Shown: positions 11,480 to 23,337, counted from the stretch's first letter. The stretch: 64,000 nucleotides of DNA from Hyposmocoma kahamanoa (GCF_003589595.1 NW_020653719.1:788917-852916), one strand, 5' to 3'. Notes: generated by a model from the letters alone, not told the origin. Program-made: numbers and translations.

Positions 11480-11717
11480 TATAATCCAGTCTCGCACCTC
11501 GAAGTTTCTCGGAATTTATGTGCGAAATTTAATTTGAAATTTGCCATGAGCTTTTCGGTGAAGGAAAATAACGTAATGAAACCGACACGACGAAGAATGT
11601 TCACAACCCGCATTGGGCCAGTGTAGCGGACTATTGGCCTAAACCTAAATAAACCCTCGCCTGAGACGAGACCCATGCCCAGCAGTGGGACGTATACATG
11701 AATTGATGATGATGACG
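11480..11717 (+). repeat. Family D repeat with (GATGAT) tail
   Basis: 'tttctcggaatttatgtgcg', 'cggtgaaggaaaataacgta', 'cccgcattgggccagtgtag', 'cccatgcccagcagtgggac' and the terminal 'attgatgatgatgac' match a common lepidopteran LINE/SINE 3' region. An inverted second copy lies 0.9 kb away at 12618-12842. Confidence 0.75.
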
Positions 11718-12617
11718 GTGACCATTAATGAACGGTGTAGGTGTGTCATGTAAGTTTCTCATTAACAAAAGTAAACAACGCAAAAACTATCAACGTTAAT
11801 TCAATCATGGTACATGCTAATTATATATGATAACGATAAGTAATACAGACGAAAATAATAAAAATTAGAAAATCAATATACATATTATACTTTCACTTTT
11901 TAAAAACACTCCTTTTAGCAGAACCCTGTATCACAGACAGTATGGACGGAATTATTACTTAGGTACATTTTTCCGGTAAATAAACCAATATAATAAATCC
12001 AGACGCGAACTCTGTCCATGAAGTAGCCGGCAGTGACTTTGTCACGTTACCGCGTGTTACTCCGAAGAGCGAATTTTATTTATCTTACGTGATGTCTACG
12101 AACGTGACGCCTCCAGTCACTCTTCAAATTGCGGACATGTCGACATCTCATAAAATAGTATCGGAACGGGAAACTCTATATTTGGATTTGTCCCTTTGCG
12201 TAGGTTTGGTAAAACGCTTTATGAAGATTTTGGACAGAAATTTTGTTCCAATTCAAATAAGTACTGTGGACACGTGTGGTGTTTTTTGGACAGTAAGATA
12301 TTGTTATGGCATAGTTCAATATTAAATATGCGTTAGGAAATTATGCATCGAATAACAAAAGAAATAAAACTAACAGACATGCTATGTGCGTATATTTTTA
12401 GATTTAAAATAATAACCAAAATTTCAAAACCACCTACAATTATTTTGCATATATAAGTTTTTGCGAAGCTTCAACTTCGTTCCTTTGTCTCTCTACAATA
12501 ATTTTATCAGTTATTGTTATTGACACAAAGGTGGAACAAACACAAAGACTAATTCCTTCCATCCGACTAGACCAGTCCAGTTTCAACTAGTGGAATATTT
12601 TCCCAAAAAACGAGATG
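11718..12617. other. Intergenic, nothing recognised
   Basis: An open frame of 78 codons at 12089-12325 (plus) has no recognisable domain and no supporting splice or promoter context. Confidence 0.4.
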
Positions 12618-12842
12618 AATATGATCATCAACCTATTGATACGTCCCACTGCTAGGTACGGCTCACCTCACAGGCGACGATTCAGGCCATAGTCCGTCAC
12701 TCTGGCCCAATGTGGGGAGGGGACTTACACATTTTTCGATTGTGAACCTTCTTGAACGTGCTGCTTTCATCACAATGTTTTCCTTCATCAAAAATCTCGT
12801 GGTAAATTGCAAATTTCGCACATAAATTCCGAGAAACCAGGT
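12618..12842 (-). repeat. Family D repeat, inverted copy
   Basis: This is the reverse complement of the 11480-11717 family: 'gatcatcaacctattgatac' and 'gtcccactgctaggtac' at one end, and 'tttcgcacataaattccgag' at the other. Confidence 0.7.
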
Positions 12843-12989
12843 CTAACCATTAGGATTTGATGGTAGTAAAAACATAAATATAAATAAACATAAATATTCA
12901 ATAAAAAAAAATACGCGCTTCAAAGTATATAGGAATCATAGATACGGAATTCAATAAAAAAATACACACATCAAAAGCATCTATGGAAC

Positions 12990-13225
12990 ATACCTATATA
13001 TACAAAAATGAGATCAAGCACATTTTTGCCAATTACTGGAAGTCATGTTTTTTAGTTAATCTTTTTAACAACAATGGTTTTTTGTTCAATTTCATAATTC
13101 AAAAAATGATTGCATAAATTACAATTGAATAGATTTATTTACACAATTTTTATTTAATTTGAATAGGGTATTCAAATATTTTAAAAAATACCTTGATTCC
13201 TAGACACTTTTGATGAGTGTATAAG
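12990..13225. mobile_element. MITE family F, degraded copy
   Basis: It is similar to the intact copy at 61114-61283: 'atttttgccaattactgg', 'ggtattcaaatatttt' and the right end 'ccttgattcctaga'. The left inverted repeat is eroded to 'gagatcaag'. Confidence 0.55.
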
Positions 13226-14242
13226 TGTTATAAAATATCTAAGTTATGCTTCTTGTGTCCTATCCGACAGGAAATTGCATAAATAAACTCTATCTGTATA
13301 CTTGTACATAAAACGGAATTCAAACGTGAAAAAGTATGCCTTTACTCACCGGACTAATACAGCAGAGTGTACTTATACAGCAGAGTGTATTTCAAAGGTC
13401 ATTATTACTTCCTATATATATTCGTTGGAAAACAAATAGGGCGATGTGTAAATCTCATTAGCACACCGAACCGTTGCAGGGTAGCCAAATGTGAAATTGA
13501 AGAGCCTTTCGTTCATTCACTGAAAGCAAAACAACCATGTGATACAACTTTCGATCGCGTGGTTGTTTGCTAGTTGCACAGCTGCTGCTGTTGACAATAT
13601 TGTTAAGGCTACTATTCAATATCATTTATTTTATTTAATAGTTTATTGCACTGGAAAAAGCACTCAAATCACGATTTAAAAAATGAAAACACAAACAAAA
13701 GTTCTGCTTATTTCTTAAAGAAATTTCTTCATCAGAGCTAATACAGGACACAATTACCACAATAACGGGGCTACGTGCACAACAAAACAAAAATTGTTTT
13801 ATACAAAAACAATATCAATAACATATCATTATTATAAAATACTTAGATCAATACATATTTCATAATACCTATTTAAAATATGTATAGAATACTGGATAAA
13901 TATTTTCTTTTTATCGTTAACGGAATATGTTTTAATAGGTTGTATTCAAGTGTTTTAAACAATGTCGGCATGTCATTTTATGCCACTATAAATAAAGCAT
14001 GGTAACTACACATAAAGTAAAATTAACCAAGTAACAAAAGTAAGAATAATTTTAAGTATCAACCCTGAACCCACGAATTTAAAATTAAAACCACTTGTTC
14101 GTAATGCGACCGGTAACCGGATTATTAAAATGTAAAAGCAATGTCAAGGCAATGTAACTAAGAAAAAGAATATATAGATAGTGATTTCAGTGGAATAAAA
14201 TAAATTAAAATATAAACTAAAATGCAATAACAAAAGCTTTTT
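13226..14242. other. Intergenic, nothing recognised
   Basis: AT-rich sequence. A 68-codon open frame at 13367-13573 has no recognisable features. Confidence 0.4.
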
Positions 14243-14425
14243 TTTATAATATCAAGTGACGGGACGAACAAGTCGTGCGACCGATGGTAGCTACACGCCT
14301 GTCCATAACAGTGGCAGTGCCACTCAGAGCCTTAAATCGCAAAGATCTGACGGGCACTGTCACTATGCCCGTCACCCTGAGACGTAACTTGACAAAGCCC
14401 ATGTGCCTGTAATTTCACCAAAGTA
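14243..14425 (-). repeat. Family A repeat, 3' half
   Basis: In reverse complement it matches family A from 'ggtgaaattacaggcacatg' to 'tgatattataaaaaaa'. It is truncated at its 5' side. Confidence 0.8.
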
Positions 14426-14577
14426 TTCTTTGTAATGTACTATATAAATTGGTAAAGTCTTGTTTACATTTATACTTATAAACGCGTTTATACTTATAAA
14501 TAGATAGATATATAGATAGAATACGTTTATTACTACGTTAATACTACGGTACGAGTGGTATTATTTATTTTTACAAT

Positions 14578-14795
14578 AAGGGCCTTCAAATTAGACGTTT
14601 GTAGAAGCGCTACAGTGGCGCGACTGTGGCGCGGCAACCGCGCGTCTGTAGCGCTTTAGTCATTTTATAATTGTGACTGTAAAAATGGCGCGCGCATGTC
14701 ATGACAGTCGCGTTGCAATTGCACTTCAAAATATTGTATGAAATTTAGTAGTGGCGCGGCTGCAGCGCTTCTAATTTTTAAGGCGCCCTAATATA
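14578..14795. mobile_element. Short TIR element, GC-rich
   Basis: The left end 'agggccttcaaattaga' with 'gaagcgctacag' is matched at the right end by inverted 'agggcgccttaaaaattaga' with 'agcgctgcag'. The interior repeats 'gtggcgcg' several times. It has no coding capacity, and the target duplication was not resolved. Confidence 0.6.
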
Positions 14796-15312
14796 AAACA
14801 TTTGCAATTTAGGGCACAACACGCAAATAATGTTAATGCATTTTGTTTTGAAACATATTTGAAATATACTAGCAATTTAGACGTATACGTGAACATGTTT
14901 CCTCGTGTGCTCAATAAGCGTAAATTGGGTAGGTGCAGACGTTGCAATTTCTACTTCCTGTCTCAAATTGCATTTACCGTTGCTGCGGACTTTCCGTCGG
15001 CATTCCGCTTCCATTGAATTCTTATTTGGACCGGTAACACTTCTGCTATTTTATATAGGATTCTTTCTAGACATTCTGTATTTCATTGGTTATTTCTAAA
15101 TTTTTTAGTGATGTATACACCTGAAGCGACTTGGTACATAGTACGGTGAACATAATATTGTTTTGTGTTGAGTGCACAGCATATCTTTTTAATAAATAAA
15201 TAGTGTTGTAAGCTATTTTAAATGAATATAAACACTAACTAAACACAAATAAGGGTAATATGTTTATAGATAAGCTCCCGAAGCGTAACTCATAATGAAT
15301 AAATAAATAAAT
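14796..15312. other. Intergenic, nothing recognised
   Basis: No repeat or coding signal is identified. Short overlapping open frames near 14802-15099 lack recognisable content. Confidence 0.4.
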
Positions 15313-15458
15313 AAAACGCACACACTCAACATAGCCCCGCACTAAGGAAACCCTGAGTCGCGGGTGCCATGGACACATACATAGACAACCACGAATTACA
15401 CCCAAACTCACGAGAGAAATAAATGTAGGCCATACAAATATTTCTCCCGACCCGACCG
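15313..15458 (-). repeat. SINE1, 5'-truncated
   Basis: The reverse complement of the SINE1 body runs from 'gtcgggagaaatatttgtat' to 'gctatgttgagtgtgtgcgt', with a tail toward 15300 ('aataaataaataaat'). The tRNA-like head is absent; the copy stops where family A sequence begins. Confidence 0.75.
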
Positions 15459-15655
15459 ACGAATATGAGCTTTACTGCTTTCGGCTTTGTAGGGGAAATT
15501 ACAGGCACATGGGACTTTTCAACCTATGTGAAGGGAGCATTGGCAGTGCCGTTCAGATTTTTGCGATTTAAATCTCCGAGCTGCACTGCAACTTTTATGA
15601 ACAGGTGTGGTCAGGCGCACGAAGTGTTCGCCCCGATATCAAAAAAAAAAAATTG
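15459..15655 (+). repeat. Family A repeat, partial, chimeric with SINE1
   Basis: It runs from 'ggggaaattacaggcacatg' through 'gcagtgccgttcagattttt' to 'gatatcaaaaaaaaaa'. It abuts the truncated SINE1 directly at about 15458. Confidence 0.75.
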
Positions 15656-15911
15656 TAAAAACGTTGGAGATCGTTTGCACGTATAGAGAAATAACACGTA
15701 ACACGCGCTCCGATTGGCCAGCCCGAATTCGAAACAATTGACGGGTGTCGTCAATTGTTGCACTTCAAATCGACCAGTTTAACTTGAACTTTGCTAATTA
15801 TAGCAAAGCTCCATTAGGACGAAAATTGAATAATTACATACGTTTTGTAATTAGATGTTTTACTGGTTTTCCCACACATTCGGTGCAATGGAACATCTCC
15901 GATTGTTAGAG

Positions 15912-16019
15912 ATTTATTATATTATATTATATTATATTATATTATATTATATTATATTATANNNNNNNNNNATTATATTATATTATATTATATTATATTA
16001 TATTATATTATATTATATA
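15912..16019. repeat. (ATTAT)n microsatellite with 10-N assembly gap
   Basis: A pentanucleotide run of at least about 95 bases is interrupted by exactly ten N (15962-15971). The N run reads as a placeholder, so the true array length is unknown. Confidence 0.95.
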
Positions 16020-16604
16020 GCTGTATTATAAAAGAAGTAAAGTCTTTATTACAATAAATACAGAATATTTTTGGAATACACGGAGACGTACACACGGGTC
16101 AGTTGTTGGCGCTGTACTATTTCAGCTTTCTAATTTGTGATTTCAGCGCAAACGAGAGTTGATATTTAAAAGTGTTATAAGGCTCGAATGCCTGATCAGT
16201 TGCCAGGGATGAATGGTCCTTATTTCGTCTCTGTTTCTGGTTATATACTCGATGCCAAGAAACATACAAACTTACCGAGTTTATACTTACTTCCCTTGAT
16301 CTATGCTCCCAGTATACCTACTCTCCACTTACTAGGCGATACACTACTATTGTTGCCCTGAATTTTACGTTTCTTTGTGCACGTACCGGTCACGCGCAAA
16401 CTCCAACGCCAAATCGAAATTCCTTTCAGCTGTCAGCCCGCAACTGAATATTTCATTCGAACTTATTTTATATTTCCCCCTACATTATACAGCAGAGAAA
16501 TGGCTTCAACTTTTCGACGTTATAACACATCATACATATGTAACATCGAAGAAAATATGTTGAAACTGATCGAGATCTTAACATCGCCAGTATGGTGACA
16601 CCAC

Positions 16605-16750
16605 AATACTACCCATAACTAACGTATTTGCATTTTGGTAACTTTGAAATATTGGCAAATAAAATTTTTTTTGCTAGTAAAAATATCAGTTACGCTAATT
16701 TTGATGAACAATAAATCTGGAACTAAATAAGATATAAAAAAACCTATATG
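16605..16750 (+). repeat. Repeat family E, copy 1
   Basis: 'cataactaacgtatttgcat' and 'tttggtaactttgaaatatt', then 'gaacaataaatctggaacta', parallel the segment at 24735-24895. The family is known only from these two copies. Confidence 0.5.
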
Positions 16751-16951
16751 CGGTTTTTTTTTGTTTTGTTAACATAAGTTAACAACACAATTTCGCTAAA
16801 AATGTCTATGTCTACGTTAGTTACGAATTTAGGATAAGAAGAGCAGAATAGATATTACAATGTTGCGTCTTATCGGCCATTAATTTTGTGAGCACCATTA
16901 TAGATCTTGCGTATATTGACTTGGAAATTAGGTGGTGAACTTGACCTTTAG
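16751..16951. other. Intergenic, nothing recognised
   Basis: Only short AT-rich sequence is present. Confidence 0.3.
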
Positions 16952-17150
16952 CGACCTCGGTAACCCAACGGTTAGCACTGTGAGCGCTGTATGAGAAGAT
17001 CCCGGGTTACATACCTTATGAGACCAATTTAGGAAATGAACTTTTCTAAATTGGTTCAAGTCTAGACAGGGAATTCTCTAGTTAAAAAGGTAATTGGTGC
17101 AGTAGTCTGGGTATGATTAATTTCATGATCCACTATGGCTTATAAATCCA
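16952..17150 (+). repeat. tRNA-derived SINE (SINE2)
   Basis: The head 'cgacctcggtaacccaacgg' holds the A box, 'gatcccgggttacatacc' is a degenerate B box, and the body 'gaccaatttaggaaatgaac' and 'ttttctaaattggttcaagt' matches copies at 45170 and 51470. Confidence 0.7.
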
Positions 17151-17211
17151 ATTATAGTTCGTATTTTTTAAATTAAAAATAAAACGTAAACAAAGAAGCA
17201 GCGAATAAATG

Positions 17212-17298
17212 AAGACCATACAAATATTTCTCCCGGCCCGTGAATCGAACCCGGGACCTCTGAGTGGCAGACCAGCATGGTTCGGCCACTGAGGCAGT
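17212..17298 (-). repeat. SINE1 head fragment
   Basis: The reverse complement reads 'ctgcctcagtggccgaacca' then 'aggtcccgggttcgattcac'. It lacks seven bases of the A-box region and the whole 3' body. Confidence 0.7.
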
Positions 17299-19349
17299 TA
17301 TCATTTCATGAAAAAATTCCGTTTAATTTTCGTAGCCTCTGTTTAGTTAATTATTTTGTAATGCACGGTTTTTAAATAGAATATATATACAAAAGTTAAA
17401 AAAATATATAGTACGTTGAAGTTAAGAAAGAATAGTATGTAAAGGTAAAATGTTTTCATTAAATCTTTAGTAACACTACTAGTAAAAAACAAACGTAATA
17501 ATTACTTAAATTACAAATCAAATTACACGATATTTATTAAATTGCTTTGCTTACAAAACAACAGACTGAAATAGCGCCTGATATAAGGCACAAAATTTTC
17601 TTTTGTCTAATGCTTAAAAAACGAAGTATACTATATTATCGATTAAGTTATATTCAATTTAACAATTTGTATGATATAATCTTCCTGTGTGATATGAATG
17701 CATGTGGTACTATTGAACTTTCTTCCTTCCTTTTTTTATGATACCAAATGACGGGACGAACACGTCGTGTGCCTGGTGGTTTATAATATGAATACGCACA
17801 AATAATATACTTGCTGAATAAATTAGTTATTGCAATTGATCGACCGCCAATTTTAAATACGAAATGATCCCCTCTACGTTATGCAATTACCAACGGATTC
17901 CCTCATTGTTTTTGTAAGGTAAGTACAGTCAAGAGAATAAGAAGTTTTAGAATCAAATATTCATTTATTGAGCAATCGTGATCAAATGTTATAATTATAA
18001 TTTATCATAGACAATCGAATGTTTTGTGATATTATGATGTATAAATACATTTTCTTGTTGAATTGTCTTGTATCACAGTACCTGCCAAGAATACGCTTGT
18101 AAGTACCAGGGTATCAGGTGAGAATAAAATATTGATATTTATTATTGACCCCCTGCATAAGGGATCCGATGGTAATATAAAATAATATAAAATAAAACAC
18201 ATCCACCAGGGGATCAGATGGGAATAATTAAAATTAATAAAAGTACTAAATAACCCATCTACAATTCTACAATTATGTGTAGGTATAATAATCATTCATG
18301 TAGTTCTTATTCATGCACCTCCTGAAAATAGTTTTGCCAGAGTCGATAATAATATGACTCTCAATCTGTGCCATCGAGCGGTGTTTTCTACATTACAGTT
18401 TCTTTACCAATGTTTGTATATGGGCAACTGTCACAGCCACCAATGGAATACCTAGAAAATGGATATCCACGTAAAACTTTAAATCATATTCCCCAAATAA
18501 TTGCTTCAAAAGCGTACTCGTATGTGTGAGCTATACGAGAGGTTAGACCATTAATAATGCAGGGCGCCAACGACACAGGTGTCGCGTTGTGCCGATAAAC
18601 GACGTGATGCATAATTGAAGCCGTGCGCGTGTGACCGGCTCACACGACAACCCTAAATCTCCTAAGTGCGCCATTAACTTAAAATAGGCTGATGGATCAC
18701 ATAGTATGTTGCTCCATCACATATTTCCTATGTAGTATACGTACACGTCTGCTTTTCTTTATATGCTGTATTTTCTATTTGTTTTGTAAAATACCTATAC
18801 TTCGCACCTGTAATATGGCTACTTCTGCAAAATTATAACTTTTCAGGAGAAAGGATGAAAGATTCTACGAACTTGACTTTTTATGCTTGAATAGGAGAGT
18901 TACATAATTGCACATATTGTTATTTCTGTAAACAGCCATATTTATTTATTAATAGAATGCTCCCCGAATTTTGTGAAAAAAAGGAACAAAAAACAAAATT
19001 CGACCAAAGAAACAAATAAATGAATTTTATGGAAAAAATTTAAAAAACAGATAATTAAGTTGGCGTAGTGTTCTTTGGAAGTATCGATATATATTATTCG
19101 TATTATTTTTATGACTTTCTTTTTTTTATGATAAAAGCACTGATTATACTAGCCTACTAAGCCACATGTGGCTTTATTATAATAAAAGGTGCGTGCGACT
19201 TGACAAGCTTGGAGAAATGAATATTCCTTCCTGCTACTAACGTGTAAAGGTGTATAAGGGTGCACACGAACAGATCGCACAACGTGATGCTCGTGTGCAG
19301 CTCGCGAACTTTGACAGGTGCATTTGCGGCGCATTCGCCAGATCTGTAC
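17299..19349. other. Intergenic; family A fragment at 17727-17785
   Basis: A short minus-strand family A 3' end lies at 17727-17785 ('ataccaaatgacgggacgaa'). Elsewhere I recognise nothing. The stretch 18540-18680 is moderately GC-rich without a frame. Confidence 0.45.
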
Positions 19350-19540
19350 GCACGACTTTTTTATGATACTCAAAGCTTAAAGATTTTAGGAGCTCTGCCA
19401 CTGTACCCGTCACCTTGAGATATAACTTGATAAGTCCCATGTGTCTGTTATTACACCAGCTCTCTACCCTTCAAAAACGAAACGCAGTAAGGCGGCAATA
19501 CTTTCCCGGACGAACTCTTTCACAAGGAGCTCTACAGCTA
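19350..19540 (-). repeat. Family A repeat, diverged
   Basis: In reverse complement it reads 'tagagctccttgtgaaagag', 'ttcgtccgggaaagtattgc', 'ggtgtaataacagacacatg', then 'gtgacgggtacagtggcaga'. The central 'gcagtaatgtgagcattact' block is missing. Confidence 0.7.
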
Positions 19541-20471
19541 CAAAAAGAATAAATATGTGATCATGTAATAATATCATTGAATAGGAGGTAGAATTACTGA
19601 AGTTCCAAGTATACATCAAGTTTCTATAAATAATATATTAAATTGTGAAGTTAGTTTGTAACTTAAGGAATACGACAAAAAATTAAATCTATCTTTCAGA
19701 CTTTTAAAACCAAAGTCTTAATTTGCTCTGATCACTAAAATCCAGTGTAACGTCAAGAAAAAAGCCATCGAATATAATTTGATAATGAATTTGATTTTGA
19801 AAATGAAACAAGACCACACAAACAATAACAAGTGGCATTGAAAGTAATATTTATAGCAAATTACAGATACTCGCTTTTTTCCTATTTTCGATAAAATGTA
19901 CAAAGTCACGATGCATTTCTATAAATTACAAAGCTTAAAATATAAACGTAACGTACGTTTCCGTAATCCATGTGAAATCCATACACCCTAAATCTTAAAA
20001 AAAAATATATATTATATTTACGTTTCGTAGGACCGTACTTTAGTATAAAACAGCTTTCATAAGCACTTATTAATTTTAGGCAACTGAGTAAAATTAATGA
20101 GCGCTTATATCATGCACCATTTGGAACCAACGACCCTATTTAAAAGTAAAAAGACTTGACCTTTCTAACGCTTGACCTCTGACCCGAGACGCGTGGCGGC
20201 TCCCTACCTAACATCTACCTTCGTTTTAAATTTTCACACGACTATAACACGCTCCTTTTATATATTCGAATGCCATGGTCACTTCCGTGCTTTTAAATGA
20301 TAAATAGCTAAACAGCAAATAATACGAAAGTATTTTTGAAACAACTTTAAAAATTGCGCTTAGTCCATGTTGTCTTTTATAAATTATATTGTTGTCCATA
20401 TTGTCGTTTGTCTGTATATAAATATTGTTCTATTGTTTATTTTTGCCTAATCATTATTACTTCGTACCCAT
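19541..20471. other. Intergenic, nothing recognised
   Basis: AT-rich. No repeat relation to other parts of the window was noticed. Confidence 0.4.
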
Positions 20472-20476
20472 AGGCT

Positions 20477-20820
20477 CAATTTACATTGCGGCGGAACGGA
20501 ATGGCAAAGCGTCAATTTCGCCTCGCCGTGCGAGAAGGCGCGCATGTGACCGCGCCTTGAGGTTGTAATATTTTGTCGATGTTTGACGTCGCATTGCGCC
20601 TGCCTTCGCGTCACTTCCTGCGGATTCGCCAAGCGTCGTCGACGGCAGCCGCCAAATTCTCGCGAATGCGTGAGCGTTCGCGCGATTTCCGCGGAAGATG
20701 ATTTTTGGCCCGTATCTAGTTTGTACCTTGCACAATTGACCATAAACTTCATTACGCTATGTACAATATCGCTACAAAAATACACTACCATTCCGTTCCA
20801 CCATAATATAAATTGAGCCT
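20477..20820. mobile_element. TIR element with GC-rich interior
   Basis: The left end 'ggctcaatttacattgcggc' followed by 'ggaacggaatgg' is matched by inverted 'ggctcaatttatattatggt' and 'ggaacggaatgg' at the right end. The TIR is about 32 bp. The interior is rich in CpG, such as 'gcgtcgtcgacggcagccgc', which creates long spurious frames on both strands. Flanking octamers do not match cleanly. Confidence 0.75.
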
Positions 20821-21496
20821 TACTCTAGGTAATAACGCCACATCTGCGCAATGACAACTAATCAGAAGATTACTTTTTAGGCTTAAATAGGAGAGTTCTA
20901 AAATTTCACGTATTTGTTAATTTAGTTCGTGTTGCTCGTATGGCTTTGATATGATAAAAACACTTTCGGCGTATATATCAAGACTACGATTTATTCCTAA
21001 TAAAATTTCACGATACGAAGTACAAATCAACTTAAATAGCGAAAAAGGAAGAAGAAGCAATTTCTCAAAGAACTCTAAAAAGTAAAACACTCTAATTAAT
21101 GTTGAAAGTGTTCTTACAGCAGTGAGTTTGCAAAGAAAAAACGCAACGAATTTCGAATTCCCTTTTCCTGCATTCTAGCTACGGTTGTGGCCGTCTTAAC
21201 CATTTGCGAAACCACACCGAGACTCTGCAAATGGCTTTAATTGACGCACGAAGAGTTTTTATGCTACCACCGACTTCGTGAAATCTAACTTGTTTCACTT
21301 GGTATATAAATGAATTCCCACGGTTTGCTATCTGATAGCGCACTTATATATTTAGACCAACAGAACAGTATCATGTCTGAAGACACTGATCATTTTTCTA
21401 TTTTCACAAGCCTAAAAAAATATGCTAATTAAAACATGAAAAATATCGAGAGGGAATCGTTTACTAAGAAACTTTTGCTTTAGTAATAGCAGTAGA

Positions 21497-21890
21497 GCTC
21501 CTTGTGAAGAAGAACTCTATCACAGAGTCAAACAGGTTGTAAAATCGAGTCAGACGAGAGCCTCTTGATAGCCAACGAATACAAAGCTGATGCAATAAGA
21601 GCTATAAAGAAATGAATAAAGAGCTGTTACGGATTTTATTGACTGTCATGAATGACATGAATGACATATTGCAGTGACTGAACTAGTCATTCACTTAAAT
21701 TTGTAGCAACCAAAAATTATCTATGAATAACGCAATGTACAGCAAGGGCATCTGGAATTTTATTTTTTAAGTACGCTATGAAGCTTTTATGGCACCCTGT
21801 CATAGCCGGAGCGCCATCCGTAGCAACTGATATAATATTTTTCAAGGGAATCTTTTTCTCATCACAAAACTTTTCCAATGTATTGAATAT
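21497..21890 (-). pseudogene. hAT transposase fragment (BED/ZBED5-like)
   Basis: On the minus strand, KIPLKNIISVATDGAPAMTG, then CHKSFIAYLKNK, ALAVHCVIHR, stop, FLVATNLSE can be read. ATDGAPAMTG and HCVIHR are hallmarks of the ZBED5/SCAND3-like hAT transposase catalytic region. After several stops and a frameshift the reading recovers LSRGSRLTRFYNLFDSVIEF, the typical following block. It is degraded and truncated by an A-rich tract at 21890. It belongs with the hAT terminus at 22515-22653. Confidence 0.85.
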
Positions 21891-21960
21891 AATAAAAAAA
21901 AAATTAAAAAAATTAAAAAAATTAAAAAAATAAATAAATAAAATAAAAATAATTTATTTC
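21890..21960. repeat. A-rich low-complexity tract
   Basis: It consists of units of 'aaattaaaaa' followed by 'aataaataaaataaaaat'. It interrupts the hAT relic and may be the tail of an unrecognised retroelement. Confidence 0.7.
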
Positions 21961-22118
21961 AGACAATATAGTCCATACAACTTAGTAAGTTAGTAACGTG
22001 ACACCTTATGTTAGTATTAGGATTAGTACTCAATCACAAAAATAATGCCTAATAATTAGTTACAAATATAACAAACAGAACGAACCCAGCCACCCAGTTT
22101 CGCCTTTTGTATCGGTCT

Positions 22119-22253
22119 CTAAGAGGCGTATTCCAGAACTGTACTCAATGCTCTTGAGCAGACTTAAGTATGATTTCTAATGCTTTGAATTATACTCAAG
22201 TCCTGACTTGAGCATTGAGTAGAGTTAGTAGAGAATACGTACCTAAGAGTCGT
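22119..22253. mobile_element. Foldback MITE within hAT relic
   Basis: The left arm 'gcgtattcc', 'tactcaatgctcttgagcag' and 'acttaagtat' pairs with the inverted right arm 'cgtattctctactaact', 'ctactcaatgctcaagtcag' and 'gacttgagtataa'. The heptamer CTAAGAG flanks both sides (ends near 22125 and 22253), a plausible target duplication. Arms are about 50 bp around a loop of about 15 bp. Confidence 0.65.
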
Positions 22254-22514
22254 ACGACACTGAGAATACTAATAACCATTAAAATGCGAAACTGTGTCTG
22301 TTGCCTTTTTATTTGTTTGTTTGTGTCTACTTTCATTTTGAAACGGAGCGACCGATCGACATGATTTTTATTTTATTTATTCAATAAAACAGGACAGATA
22401 TATGAACTACACGGAGAGAAATATCAAACCGAGTTAGTTTGAGCAATCTCTTAATTAATATTAGTTGATGTTCACAAGTTGTAGTCGAGAGCTCAGTCGG
22501 TGTCTTCCTAGTCT

Positions 22515-22653
22515 AGAGTCTTCCTAGATGAAATTACAAATCTCCCCCTATGCCTCTACACAACTCCCCCATTTTATTTTCTGGGTTTCTTACCGCCCCT
22601 TTAGGCCTGCAGCGCCCACAAGGGGGCGTTATCGCCCACTTTGGGAAAGGCTG
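22515..22653 (-). mobile_element. hAT terminal region (5' end of BED-type hAT)
   Basis: Read on the minus strand from 22653 it begins CAGCCTTTCCCAAAGTGGGC, then 'gataacgcccccttgtgggc' and 'gctgcaggcctaaaggggcg'. This is the CAG-start, CCCAA-containing end typical of ZBED-type hAT transposons. Its orientation agrees with the transposase remnant 0.7 kb downstream, so the two likely delimit one decayed copy of at least 1.1 kb. Confidence 0.7.
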
Positions 22654-23077
22654 TTCTAGATGTTACAGTGTCGGGCTGTTAACATGTGACGCCCTGCAAA
22701 GGCATAGCAACTACAGAAGACAGACTTCTTTTCTTACTTATATATTGCTTAATACATTACTTTACAACATTATACTAATTTTTATTATTATTAATTTTTA
22801 CAATAACATCACGTTACTATATTTAATTATACTGAATACGAAATTATACGTTCAATAGCTGTTGCTTTAAAAATAACATCATTTTATGAAATCGTCAAAA
22901 AAGAACTTTGGAATAGTCATAAATAACATATTCTAAATCTAATTATTAAGTTGTATAAAGGTAAAGACATTTTATCAAGTAATCAAAAAATTAAAGTAAG
23001 TATAATAAGGTTTGTCAATAAGGAATGTCTTTAATACTTTACAAAATTGTGTCGAAAATTGTGTGTGTTGTTTATGA
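22654..23077. other. Intergenic, nothing recognised
   Basis: AT-rich sequence between the hAT terminus and the family A cluster. Confidence 0.4.
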
Positions 23078-23337
23078 CGAAGAAGGCAGTACCGCCAGCT
23101 TTCTGCCGTCTAGCAGTAATGTGAGCATTACTGTGTTCCGGTTTTGAAGGGTAAGAGTGCTGGTGAAATTACAGGCACATGGGACTTGTCAACTTATGTC
23201 TCAGAATGACGGGCGCAGTGGCAGTGCCCCTCAGATCTTTGCGATTTAAAGCTCTGAGTAGCACTGCAACTATAATGAACAGGCGTGTCGCTTACCATCA
23301 GGCGCACGACTTGTTCGTCCTGTCATTTGATATTATA
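23078..23337 (+). repeat. Family A repeat
   Basis: It is well preserved from 'ggcagtaccgccagctttct' through 'gcagtaatgtgagcattact' to 'gtcatttgatattataaaaa'. Confidence 0.85.

Noticed and set aside
20447..20816. Overlapping open frames up to 114 codons on both strands
   Set aside because: All sit inside a TIR element with CpG-rich interior; no domain is recognisable and frames exist on both strands.
22550..22858. 102-codon plus-strand frame
   Set aside because: Its start overlaps a hAT terminal region and the rest is AT-rich sequence translating to Ile/Leu/Asn runs.
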